Origin: Candidatus Pacearchaeota archaeon
Lineage (GTDB): Archaea; Nanobdellota; Nanobdellia; Pacearchaeales; GW2011-AR1
DNA: 30,267 nt
Direction of reading: 5' to 3'
Assembly: GCA_016176815.1 (NCBI GenBank)
Contig: JACOWL010000002.1
Location: forward strand, 1 to 30,267
Shown: one piece after another, positions 7,511 to 14,667 of the stretch
Position numbering within the stretch: the stretch's first letter is position 1
Layout of the letters: every line of letters begins with the position of its first letter
Program-made: the position numbers and the translations under genes
The notes under the pieces: generated by a model
Told to the model about the DNA's origin: nothing
The model's database searches: none
The model's input: the letters and a program-made list of their open reading frames with translations, nothing else

Positions 7511-7655
7511 ATTAAAAAAATTTGCAAGTTTGAATACTTGATTATATTTGCAGCCGAGTACAGCTATTTAGTCAATATAAAGATAAGGAAAAATAAAGAG
7601 AATGAAACAAAATCAGCTCATTTTCGTTTAAAGGGTAGAATCTTTTAAAAATTTT

Positions 7656-8177
7656 ATGAAAATAGTTGAATTAATATCAATCGGAATTTCTACCAGCTTA
7701 ATTGCATCAATATTTTTTATAATTTTACTTTCATATCTTAAACCGAATTTAAAAATTTCTCCATATATAGCAAAAAGACATGATACTCGGGGCGATAATG
7801 CCTATTTCTTTAAGATTGTTAATAAGTCATGGTTTTTTAAGGCGTTTGATATATGGGTTGAATTGCTATTGATAGAACCTTTTATTGTTGAGGGAGGAAC
7901 AAATATCAGAGCAACAGAAATTAAACTAAAACATCAAAATGCTTGGTGTATTGATTCAAGACGAAGTCGTGAATTCGCGACTTATGCCCACCTCTATTAC
8001 ACTAATGAAAACATAGAAGAATTATGGGATAGCGAGAGAAAAAATTTAGAACTTCGGGTTATGGCAAAGCACCAATTAAGTGGATTTAAGAGAGTTTTTG
8101 TTCAGAAATACTATGTTAAACATCATTCTATAAAAAACGGAAGTTTTAAATACGGAAATCACATTACAATTGTATGA
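7656..8177 (+). CDS. Membrane-anchored hypothetical protein, main cassette gene
   Basis: 173 aa. Residues about 5-28 are a strong N-terminal membrane helix (ISIGISTSLIASIFFIILLSYL), followed by LKPNLKISPYIAK and a predominantly beta, soluble domain (YFFKIVNKSWFFKAFDIWVELLLIEP, then FKRVFVQKYYVKHHSIKNGSFKYG). I recognise no catalytic motif. Short proteins of this layout, one N-terminal helix then a small beta domain, are common among hypothetical genes of bacterial cassettes, but that is only a general resemblance. The gene has its own leader of about 145 bp after the 51-aa ORF and is followed by 165 bp before the second attC-like site. Confidence 0.65.
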   Translation: MKIVELISIGISTSLIASIFFIILLSYLKPNLKISPYIAKRHDTRGDNAYFFKIVNKSWFFKAFDIWVELLLIEPFIVEGGTNIRATEIKLKHQNAWCIDSRRSREFATYAHLYYTNENIEELWDSERKNLELRVMAKHQLSGFKRVFVQKYYVKHHSIKNGSFKYGNHITIV

Positions 8178-8341
8178 AAAATCCAGACGTCATAATAGGA
8201 TAGATAATTCCTTCTTGTACTGGAAGAATTATTGGAAAAACAAGGATGTATAAACAATATTTCCTGTTTTTTGGGAATTTTATTTATTTTAGAGAAATTG
8301 CTATTTTCTTTTCTGACTTACAAGAACATTAAAAAACTGAC

Positions 8342-8470
8342 GCCCAACAAGGGCTTTAATGCAAGCGGGGGCATTGCTAATTTGAAAATTTGAATTTTCT
8401 ATTATCTTTGTTTCGTTGGACAGGGACGAGATTTTTATTCCCGCCTGCATAAAGCCCCAGAACGTTAGCC
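8342..8470 (+). mobile_element. attC-like recombination site 2
   Basis: Also 129 bp. The left end GCCCAAC (8342-8348) matches RYYYAAC; the right end GTTAGCC (8464-8470) matches GTTRRRY except at one position. GGGCTTTAATGCAAGCGGG (8351-8369) pairs with CCCGCCTGCATAAAGCCCC (8440-8458), leaving one extra A on the left arm (TTTAATGC versus TTTATGC) and one mismatch. Single extrahelical bases on one arm are a known feature of attC sites and set strand choice. The outer boxes are separated from the inner stem by unequal unpaired spacers. Confidence 0.6.
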
Positions 8471-8575
8471 GAGGTTATTTGAATGCGACAAATTTTATTT
8501 TATTATAACGGCTTTCAAGTGACCGAGCAATAATTCTAAAAATAACTTTTTATACACCATTCTCTTATCTTTTTA

Positions 8576-9196
8576 ATGAACCTCCCACAAATGCTCCAGT
8601 CAGTCAGAAATTATCTTTCTCAATTTGGAAAACCAGATGAAAAAATCCTTAAAGCAATAGAAAAAACAGATAGGAAAAATTTTATGGAAAAAAATAAATC
8701 TTTTGCTTATTTAGATCAGGCAATTCCAATCGGCCATGGCCAGACAATTTCTCAGCCCTCAACTGTTGCAAGAATGCTTTCGCTGTTAGAATTAAAAAAA
8801 ACAGACGAGGTTTTAGAAATCGGAACAGGAAGTTCCTGGAATGCTGCTCTGCTTGGTTATTTGTCTAAAAAAGTTTTGACTTTAGAAATTGTGCCGGAAC
8901 TCGCAAAAAATTCCCAAGAAAAAATAAAAAAATTAGAAATTAAAAATGTAGAAGTTAAGCAGGGAGATTTTAGAGAATTAAAGCAAAAATTCAATAAAAT
9001 AATTTTTACAGCAGGAATTTCTCGGGAGCAAGAAACAATTATAGAAAATTTTACCAAAAAGCATCTAAAAGAAAATGGGATTTTAGTTTGCCCTTATAGA
9101 GAAGGACCTTTGATAATTTTAGAAAAAAAGAAAAGAAAAATTAAAAAAACCTTTACAGAAGAAAATTATGTTTTTGTGCCTTTGATATTGGAATAA
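8576..9196 (+). CDS. pcm: Protein-L-isoaspartate O-methyltransferase
   Basis: SAM-dependent repair enzyme that methylates isoaspartyl residues in damaged proteins. The PCMT substrate loop IPIGHGQTISQPSTVARM (about residues 50-67) and the Rossmann SAM motif VLEIGTGSSWNAALLGYL (79-96) are clear, with the acidic LTLEI strand end after it. The length of 206 aa is normal. A TATA-like tttttata lies at 8546-8553, about 25 nt before the ATG, so the transcript should be leaderless. It begins just after the second attC-like site, so it is probably chromosomal sequence next to the cassette. Confidence 0.92.
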   Translation: MNLPQMLQSVRNYLSQFGKPDEKILKAIEKTDRKNFMEKNKSFAYLDQAIPIGHGQTISQPSTVARMLSLLELKKTDEVLEIGTGSSWNAALLGYLSKKVLTLEIVPELAKNSQEKIKKLEIKNVEVKQGDFRELKQKFNKIIFTAGISREQETIIENFTKKHLKENGILVCPYREGPLIILEKKKRKIKKTFTEENYVFVPLILE

Positions 9197-9230
9197 AAAC
9201 AATTAAAAATAAACAATTATTTTATTATTC

Positions 9231-10536
9231 ATGCCCTACGACATTATAATTGGAAGAGATGAAAGCGATAAAAAAGAATTTGAAAACAAGGGATTAATTT
9301 ATATCGGCAAAGGTTTTGTAAAAATGGGGCAATATACTTCATTAAGCAATAAAATTTTCTTGGATGTTATAAGAACGCATATTGTTTTGATTGCGGGAAA
9401 AAGAGGCTCAGGGAAGAGCTACACCATCGGAGTTTTCGCGGAACAGCTTTCAAACTTGCCAAAAGAAATTTCCCAGAATATTGCTTCAGTTATTTTTGAT
9501 ACAATGGGGATTTATTGGACAATGAAATACCAAAATGAAAAAGACGCTGGAAGACTGGGATCTTCAGCCGAAAAATCTTCCGGTAAGAATTTTTGTTCCA
9601 TACGGGCATTTTGACCGCTATGCAGAAAAAGGAATTCCGGTGGATAAAAAATTTGCATTAGACGCAATGGAAATGACAGCAGAAGATTGGGTAATCACTT
9701 TTGGGTTGAGCTTAATTAATCCCGTCGGAGTTTTAGTTGAAACAACAATAACAAAATTAAAAGAAAAAGGAAAAGATTATTTTATTGAAGAGATAATAAA
9801 TGAAATTGAAAAAGAAGAAAAAAGCTCAAGAGACGCAATAAATGCGGCAAGGGGATTGTTTGAAGCGGCAGACTCTTGGGGAATTTTTGCAAAAAAAGGG
9901 ACAAAACCCACGAATATAAGCGACTTGGCAGTAGGAGGAAAAACAAGCGTTTTAGATTTAAGCGTTTATAGCTCAATAGGGGCGTTTAATGTCCGGGCAT
10001 TAGTTGTAAGTTTAGTTTCAAGAAAATTATTTGAGCAAAGAATGTCTGCAAGAAAAAAAGAAGAAATTGACGCAATTGGAAAAAGATTTGAAATTTCCGG
10101 AGAGATTGCAAAAAAAGAAATGCCTTTGATTTGGCTTTTCGTCGATGAATGCCATGAATTTTTGCCGTTAAATGAAAAAACAATTGCAACAGATGCATTG
10201 GTTCAGTTATTGCGGGAGGGGCGCCAGCCGGGAATATCAATGGTTCTTGCGACGCAGCAGCCCGGAAAAATCCACAGAGATGTAATGACTCAGTCAGATA
10301 TCGTTATTTCGCATCGCGTGACTTCTGCCCAGGATTTAGAAGCTTTAAATCACATTATGCAAAGCTATATGCTTGAAAGCATTAATCAATACATGAATGA
10401 ACTCCCGGGTTTAAGGGGCTCTGCAATTATTCTCGACGACAACTCAGAAAGAATTTATCCAATGAGAATTCATCCAAGATTTACCTGGCACGGCGGTGAG
10501 GCGCCGGCAGCAATCAAAAAAGAAAAGAAATTATAA
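9231..10536 (+). pseudogene. herA: HerA-type DNA-translocase ATPase (DUF87), interrupted by a +1 frameshift
   Basis: HerA-like hexameric ATPases pump DNA during end resection or segregation. Part one (9231 to about 9540) carries Walker A AGKRGSGKSYT (about residues 55-65) and VIFDTMGIYW. Part two (about 9541-10536) carries Walker B LIWLFVDECHEF, LLREGRQPGISMVLATQQPGK and the arginine-rich VISHRVTSAQDL. The two are in different frames. Removing one A from the A5 run at 9538-9542 restores one 434-codon frame reading NEKTLEDWDLQPKNLP. This may be an assembly error, a real mutation, or less likely a programmed shift. I see no NurA partner. The last 39 bp are duplicated downstream. Confidence 0.88.
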
Positions 10537-10550
10537 TTTTCGTGCCAGGT
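10481..10550 (+). terminator. Inverted repeat spanning the herA stop codon
   Basis: ACCTGGCACG (about 10482-10491) is the exact complement of CGTGCCAGGT (10541-10550), so the end of the herA message could fold back across its stop codon. A second hairpin, GCCAGG-tt-CCTGGC, lies at 10543-10556. It may serve as a 3'-end signal or be part of the adjacent repeat. Confidence 0.35.
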
Positions 10551-10730
10551 TCCTGGCTGCGGAGGTCGAGTGATTTCGATTTCAGTTAATTCCGAGCGAC
10601 TTCACGGAAGGTAAATTATTTTCATCAATTACTGAGTGAGGTCGGGAGTAGAAGGCATTTATAAAAAATAGAAATCGAGGTCAGGAGATAAGAGGCGCCG
10701 GCAGCAATCAAGAGAGAGAAAAAATTATAA
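10537..10730 (+). repeat. Nested R1 repeat followed by a duplicated herA 3' end
   Basis: The spacer after herA contains an inner R1 pair (CCGAGCGACTTCACGG at 10592-10607 and GAGTGAGGTCGGGAGTAGA at 10633-10651) nested in an outer diverged pair (GTCGAGTGATTTCGATTTC at 10565-10583 and GAAATCGAGGTCAGGAG at 10670-10686). It ends with 39 bp (10692-10730) that repeat the herA 3' end (10498-10536) with four A/G differences and encode EAPAAIKREKKL-stop against EAPAAIKKEKKL-stop. The element thus sits between two copies of a gene end. Confidence 0.7.
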
Positions 10731-10779
10731 ACGAACGAAAAATATAAAACTTTAAAAAGAGATTTCTTTAAAAAATTCT

Positions 10780-11094
10780 ATGAGAAATTTAAATGAAAAG
10801 GAAGGAAATCCATTTGGAGATAGTTTTTACAATACAAGAAGATATTTATCTAAGTTAATTCCTTTTAAAAAAGATCTTTCAGAGAATGACAGCGTTGGAT
10901 TTTATTGGACATTAGAACAAATAAATTATGAGATTGGAGTTCCACTAAAATATTTAGAGCCGGAAAATTTGACAAGTTTTAATCAATTAGTAAATATTTG
11001 TGAAAAACATAGAAAATCTCCCTCCGACTATGAAAAAGGATTAGATGATAGAATAAGTTATCTGCTTGCTCTAAATCTTCCTAAACAATTTTAA
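10780..11094 (+). CDS. Hypothetical 104-aa soluble protein
   Basis: No domain recognised. It is predicted mostly helical, with a basic N-terminus and a YWTLEQINYEIGVPLKYLEPENL segment that resembles a small helix-turn-helix-like region, though not convincingly. The ATG follows a T/A-rich leader with a TATA-like tataaaac at about 10743, about 35 nt upstream. The 3' end overlaps the convergent Trm5-like gene by 14 nt, which is a tight but acceptable arrangement. A coding bias similar to its neighbours supports a real gene. Confidence 0.5.
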   Translation: MRNLNEKEGNPFGDSFYNTRRYLSKLIPFKKDLSENDSVGFYWTLEQINYEIGVPLKYLEPENLTSFNQLVNICEKHRKSPSDYEKGLDDRISYLLALNLPKQF

Positions 11095-11983
11095 AATCAA
11101 CTCTGACTCTAATTTTATAAGGCGCAATTTCTCCGGCTTGTTTTATTTTTAAAATTTTGATTTTCTTTCCCGCTTTTTTCGCCTCGTTTTTTATTTTTTC
11201 AAGGATTTTATTTTCTTCTCCTGATTTGCAAAAATCATAATAAAAAATCTTAGTTCCTTTTTTAGAAAGCATAAATGCCTGCTTCAAAAAACTCTCTTTC
11301 AAACGCGGTCTCGGCATAACAATAACATTGAATTTTGACGGAACCATTTGAACAACAGAATTTCTTGGAAGTGGTTTCAATAATCTTTGATAAAATAATT
11401 GTTGAGCAACTTTTTTAATATCTCCAGGAATAATACTTATTTTGTCTCCAACTTTATTTAATTTAATATTCAAATCAGCATATTTATTTGCTTCTCTGTT
11501 GATTTCATTTGAAAAAATTTTCTTGGCTCTGGAATTTTTAGCAATAACAATTGAAAATGGCCCGACGCCCGCAAACATAACTAAAACTTTATCATTCTTC
11601 TTAATCATTGAAGCAATCTCTTTTCTCTCATTGCTCAACCGCGGAGAAAAATAAGTGCCGTCAATATTAAATCTGAAAACGCAGTTATTTTCTTTATATA
11701 GAACTTCTTTATTTTTTTCTCCTGCAAGATATTTTGTTTTCATTTTTCTCAATCTTCCTGAAAATTTGCCGGATTTTTCAAGGATGGTTTTTATATTGGG
11801 ATGTTTTTTAAGAAGTTCTTGAGCAAAAGTTTTTTTATCTTCTTTAGGAAATTCGTTGGAAAAATTAATAACAGCTATATTTCCGAGAATATTAAATGAA
11901 CGCGGACGATATGATAATCTAGAAATAGATTTAGTTTTCTCTATATTTCCAAAAACATTTAATGAGCGATGATGAATATTCAT
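11081..11983 (-). CDS. Trm5/TYW2-family tRNA(G37) methyltransferase-like protein
   Basis: Class I SAM-dependent enzyme; archaeal Trm5 makes m1G37 in tRNA and prevents frameshifting. Seen: FNILGNIAVINF (N-terminal recognition domain, 30-41), YFSPRLSNERKEI (111-123) and the SAM motif VLVMFAGVGPFSI (133-145), all characteristic of the Trm5 family. The motif usually read as N-L-P at the guanine-binding site appears here as MPRP (223-226). The N-terminus holds a short internal duplication, RSLNVFGNI and RSFNILGNI. A TATA-like aaatatttaaatg lies just upstream (about 12002-12014). Trm5 is most likely; a TYW2-like aminocarboxypropyl transferase is the alternative. Confidence 0.82.
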   Translation of the reverse strand: MNIHHRSLNVFGNIEKTKSISRLSYRPRSFNILGNIAVINFSNEFPKEDKKTFAQELLKKHPNIKTILEKSGKFSGRLRKMKTKYLAGEKNKEVLYKENNCVFRFNIDGTYFSPRLSNERKEIASMIKKNDKVLVMFAGVGPFSIVIAKNSRAKKIFSNEINREANKYADLNIKLNKVGDKISIIPGDIKKVAQQLFYQRLLKPLPRNSVVQMVPSKFNVIVMPRPRLKESFLKQAFMLSKKGTKIFYYDFCKSGEENKILEKIKNEAKKAGKKIKILKIKQAGEIAPYKIRVRVDFKIV

Positions 11984-12060
11984 ACAAATGTACTATTTTT
12001 TAAAATATTTAAATGTTTAAGTTAGGGTTTGTTGGAAAAATTCGTTCACTTCGTTCACAT

Positions 12061-12230
12061 ATTTGCTCCGAAATCGCCTTTCGGCAGATTTCTACGCTAA
12101 GAATAATTATTATCGCCGTAAACAATTTTGAAAATGAAGTTAATCAATTACACTATTAATAATTAGTTAAGCTGTTTAGGTTAGAAGATAAATAAATCCG
12201 AGTGCCGAAGGCACGAGCAATTTTAGTGTT
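12061..12230 (+). repeat. Dispersed long repeat, fullest copy A
   Basis: The 11984-12536 spacer holds no gene and is built of repeat modules. Copy A contains CCGAAA-tcgcc-TTTCGG (hairpin), GATTTCTACGCTAAGAA, TATCGCCGTAA, AAGCTGTTTAGGTTAGAA, AAATAAATCCGAG and the hairpin GTGCC-gaa-GGCAC. Inverted or partial copies lie at 24084-24206, 25832-25893 and 5794-5880. All four are intergenic. Confidence 0.75.
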
Positions 12231-12300
12231 CAAGAAAAATAAAAAAAGATTTGTGCTTCGCGATATTAATTTGAATTTTTCCAGATTCCATCAAGGAAAA

Positions 12301-12500
12301 ATTTTAGGAAGATTGTCGTGTTAGCAAAGTTTGAGAAATGGAGTTAATCGTCTACTTTAATTAATCTTAGGTGGTGGAAGGGGGAACCGAGTGACTTCGT
12401 GGTAGGCAGTAACTAAAAATATCCTAAATGGAAATAAATAAAATAAGCCGTGCGAAGTCGGGAGCAGAAGTGTTGGTGGGCGGGGCTTCTTAATCAAACC
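12301..12500 (+). repeat. Repeat module with R1-like arms upstream of the operon end
   Basis: This contains GAAGATTGTCGTG (shared with copy D), GGTGGTGGAAGGGGGAAC, an R1-type left arm CCGAGTGACTTCGTGG (12387-12402), a diverged right arm GCGAAGTCGGGAGCAGAAG (about 12452-12470), and GGTGGGCGGGGCTTCTTAA. The same order, shortened, occurs on the minus strand of 25681-25760. GGGGCTTCTTAA also recurs at 14652-14663. Confidence 0.6.
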
Positions 12501-12536
12501 TATTCCTTCAGCAAATATCTCAAACTTCCTAAAATT

Positions 12537-13577
12537 TTACAAAAATTTATCAATCGGTCTTTGAGGAGGATTCTTTTTTTCTATATCAAGTTCCCACAAA
12601 ATTTCCTTTAATTCTTTTAATTCTGATTTAATCTCAGAGATATAAACCGAATTGCTGAATCTTTTAATCCATGAAGCTCTTTTTATTCGAGCTAAATTTT
12701 TTTCTAAAGAATTTTTCTTATTTTCCATAAATTGCATCTGTTCGTCAATTGGCTTTTTTTTAAGTTCAGAATATTTATTCTCAATTTCGTATTTTTTCAT
12801 AAAATCAGGATCTTCTTCATAATGAACTAAAAATTGTTTTTTCTTTTTTAAAGACATGCCGCCTGAAACGAGAGAAGCTTTTGCTTTTTCTTCTTTTTCT
12901 ATTTTTTTTCTTTCTTTTGCTTTTTCAGCTCTTATTTTATAATTTTCTTTAAAATCTTGAATTTTCTCGCCAAAATATTCCTTAATCTCTTGAAAATAAT
13001 TTTTTTCTTCAGAAGTTTTTCTTTCTAAATCTTGAGGTTTAGCAGAGTCTTTTTTTGGTATAAAAATTTCTTCAAGATCAGTTATGGCATTTTTTTCACT
13101 CTTTGCTTTTTCTCCTGAATTTAATTTAGAATATAATTCTCTTGCATCTTTGTCTAATTGATAACTCATTGAAAAATCAAATAAAGCGCTTGCAACGTCG
13201 CCTTGCCAATCTCCTGTTAAAGCTGAAGCCAAACTATAAGCGCCTGCCCCAAGATAAAATAAAGAACCGCCGACTCTTGCTAATCTATTAAATTTGGTTC
13301 CTTTAAGTTGTTCTTGATTTTGCACAAGAAGGTCTAAAGTTAAATATCCAACAACACCATAAGCATTTCCAATTAAATTTGTTTTTTGAGCAATTTTTCC
13401 ATACAAATATGCGGCATAATTCGCTCCATAAATTCCTATTTTAGATAAAACATCGCCAGTGGATTTGGATATTCCTATTTTTTCATAGATTCCTTTTATT
13501 TTATCTGCTGATGGGTTTTTTGGATTATCTACTTTTATTATCAATTCAGTTGATGAACCTTTATCATTTTTTGTCAT
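12537..13577 (-). CDS. Membrane/coiled-coil protein, last gene of the minus-strand locus
   Basis: 346 aa, family not recognised. Residues about 45-140 hold small-residue hydrophobic stretches (IGIYGANYAAYLYG, AYGVVGYLTLDLLV, GGSLFYLGAGAYSLASAL) that look like membrane-associated helices or a hairpin. From about residue 160 on it is very charged and coiled-coil-forming (FGEKIQDFKENYKIRAEKAKERKK and following). There is no signal peptide. The start overlaps the stop of the putative variable protein (ATGA; 4 nt), so the two are translationally coupled and probably act together, this one as an anchor or cytoplasmic adaptor (inference). Confidence 0.7.
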   Translation of the reverse strand: MTKNDKGSSTELIIKVDNPKNPSADKIKGIYEKIGISKSTGDVLSKIGIYGANYAAYLYGKIAQKTNLIGNAYGVVGYLTLDLLVQNQEQLKGTKFNRLARVGGSLFYLGAGAYSLASALTGDWQGDVASALFDFSMSYQLDKDARELYSKLNSGEKAKSEKNAITDLEEIFIPKKDSAKPQDLERKTSEEKNYFQEIKEYFGEKIQDFKENYKIRAEKAKERKKIEKEEKAKASLVSGGMSLKKKKQFLVHYEEDPDFMKKYEIENKYSELKKKPIDEQMQFMENKKNSLEKNLARIKRASWIKRFSNSVYISEIKSELKELKEILWELDIEKKNPPQRPIDKFL

Positions 13578-14272
13578 TTTAATTTCTCCACTACAGCATG
13601 TACCCCTAAACTGGAAGGCGAATTAGATGGATACCAGTTGCAGTCGAAGCCAGCCCACCCAACGTTAGCATAAAACCACGCGACCGAATTATTATTGCTT
13701 CTTGGATACCAGTAAGATAAATCTCCTGATTTAATGTTTTTATTTGGAAGACCTTGTTTTGTTGGATTTTTTAGCCAATTTTCTAAAGAAATTCCGGGCA
13801 TTTTGTCTTCCATTAAAGTATTCTTATTAAGAATTTCTGAATTTTTTGGAATTAAATTTCCATTTAAATCTAATTTATGATTGTAATTAATATATAATTT
13901 TTTATTTTTAACCTTAAAATCAGCATCAAGCCACTCCGATCTCCAAGGATTTCTAACTTCCGTAATTTCATTGTAAATATCTTTATGATTTTCTTGAGTA
14001 TACTTCAAGAATTCAATAAATTCCGGAATTATTAGCATTCTGTTTCCTTGTTCTTGCAATAATTTGTGTGCTTCAAACCATTTTTTTCCTAAATGAGTTC
14101 TTTCTTTATCTACATAAATATCTATTGAAGGAACATAGATAAGATCGTCTTTATTAAATTCTTGAGTTTTAGCTTTTGGTTCAGATTTTTCTTCTTTCTT
14201 TAAATTGTAAGGAATTTCTAATTGATCTAAACCTTTCAAAACCTTTTCACTTACTTCTATTAAATATCTCAT
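13574..14272 (-). CDS. Protein with a C-terminal domain resembling a DGR variable region
   Basis: 232 aa. The middle holds IYVPSIDIYVDKERTHLGKKW and a WLDADFKVKNKKLYINYNH beta-rich part. The C-terminal 50 residues, GDLSYWYPRSNNNSVAWFYA...WAGFDCNWYP...SSLGVHAVVEK, have fixed-looking positions (PRS..NSVA.F.A, C, P, SLGV) alternating with Tyr, Asn, Ser, Gly, Asp and Trp. That is the look of C-type-lectin-fold target proteins of diversity-generating retroelements, which are known in DPANN archaea. Neither a reverse transcriptase nor a template repeat is visible in the window, so this remains a resemblance. TATA gatttataaatc and GGGGAGA precede the ATG, and three palindromes lie further upstream. 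Confidence 0.5.
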   Translation of the reverse strand: MRYLIEVSEKVLKGLDQLEIPYNLKKEEKSEPKAKTQEFNKDDLIYVPSIDIYVDKERTHLGKKWFEAHKLLQEQGNRMLIIPEFIEFLKYTQENHKDIYNEITEVRNPWRSEWLDADFKVKNKKLYINYNHKLDLNGNLIPKNSEILNKNTLMEDKMPGISLENWLKNPTKQGLPNKNIKSGDLSYWYPRSNNNSVAWFYANVGWAGFDCNWYPSNSPSSLGVHAVVEKLK

Positions 14273-14293
14273 ATTCTCCCCAAGAATTTAAGA

Positions 14294-14428
14294 TTTATAA
14301 ATCTTTCCTTTGTTGTAATTAAAAAGAAGTAACTAATTAATCTATAAAGGACTATTCTTAACAAGTAAGAAAATCTTGTCTTTTTTAGTGTTTTTTCTTA
14401 TTTAGTAAGAATTCTTAACCAGTAAGAA
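14294..14428 (-). promoter_or_regulatory. Promoter with three 17-bp palindromic boxes
   Basis: TATA gatttataaatc (14294-14305) lies about 25 nt before the ATG at 14272. Upstream are three copies of TTCTTA-N5-TAAGAA: TTCTTAACAAGTAAGAA (14355-14371), TTCTTATTTAGTAAGAA (14395-14411) and TTCTTAACCAGTAAGAA (14412-14428). The last two abut and the first is 40 bp away. They are probably binding sites for a dimeric regulator of the putative variable-protein gene; iterons are the alternative. Confidence 0.6.
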
Positions 14429-14565
14429 AAATCTGCAAAGAATTCAAATAAAGTTAAAGGGAGCAAATACCTGTTCGCAGGCTCGCAGAAATTAAAAAAT
14501 TATTGTGTGGAAAAAGTTTATTGAGTTGAGTTAATCCATTAAAATAGTCAATAATAAGATTAGCT

Positions 14566-14667
14566 GTGGCGGATAATTGGGTTGGGTGGGCGAGCGTTTT
14601 GGTATGCGACAAACTTTTTAAATCAATAACGGCTTATCAAAACGCGAGTTGGGGCTTCTTAACCAAA
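14566..14667. repeat. Repeat-derived spacer between the two parts of the locus
   Basis: This spacer shares GACAAACTTTTT with 25679-25690 (read on the minus strand) and GGGGCTTCTTAA with 12483-12494, and has a GGGTTGGGTGGGCGAGCG segment like the other modules. No gene is supported. The plus-strand frame here runs into the antisense of the transglycosylase-like gene and is not coding. Confidence 0.45.

Larger units (their letters stand above)
7291..8464 (+). mobile_element. Candidate integron-like gene cassette
   Basis: Between the recombination points of the two attC-like sites lies a 1174-bp unit holding two plus-strand ORFs followed by the second site. It begins TTGGGC, and its own site begins GCCCAAC. 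If cut after the G of each GTT and circularised, the site would be closed by GTTGGGC, an exact complement of GCCCAAC. That complementarity is a hallmark of true integron cassettes. No integrase gene and no attI are visible, so this would be an orphan (integrase-less) cassette. The genes inside are unlike their neighbours in having long leaders and no operon partners. Confidence 0.5.

Noticed and set aside
7168..8470. The two palindromes as terminal inverted repeats of an insertion sequence.
   Set aside because: The two palindromes are not copies of each other, no transposase is present, and their inner complementarity is limited to the 7-bp boxes, which matches cassette logic better.
14566..14620. 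Possible DGR template repeat: shares GTTGGGTGGGC with the putative variable region (13640-13660, minus strand).
   Set aside because: Outside the 11-mer the sequences differ at many non-adenine positions and in orientation, so it does not fit adenine-specific template/variable pairing. It fits better as a fragment of the dispersed repeat modules.
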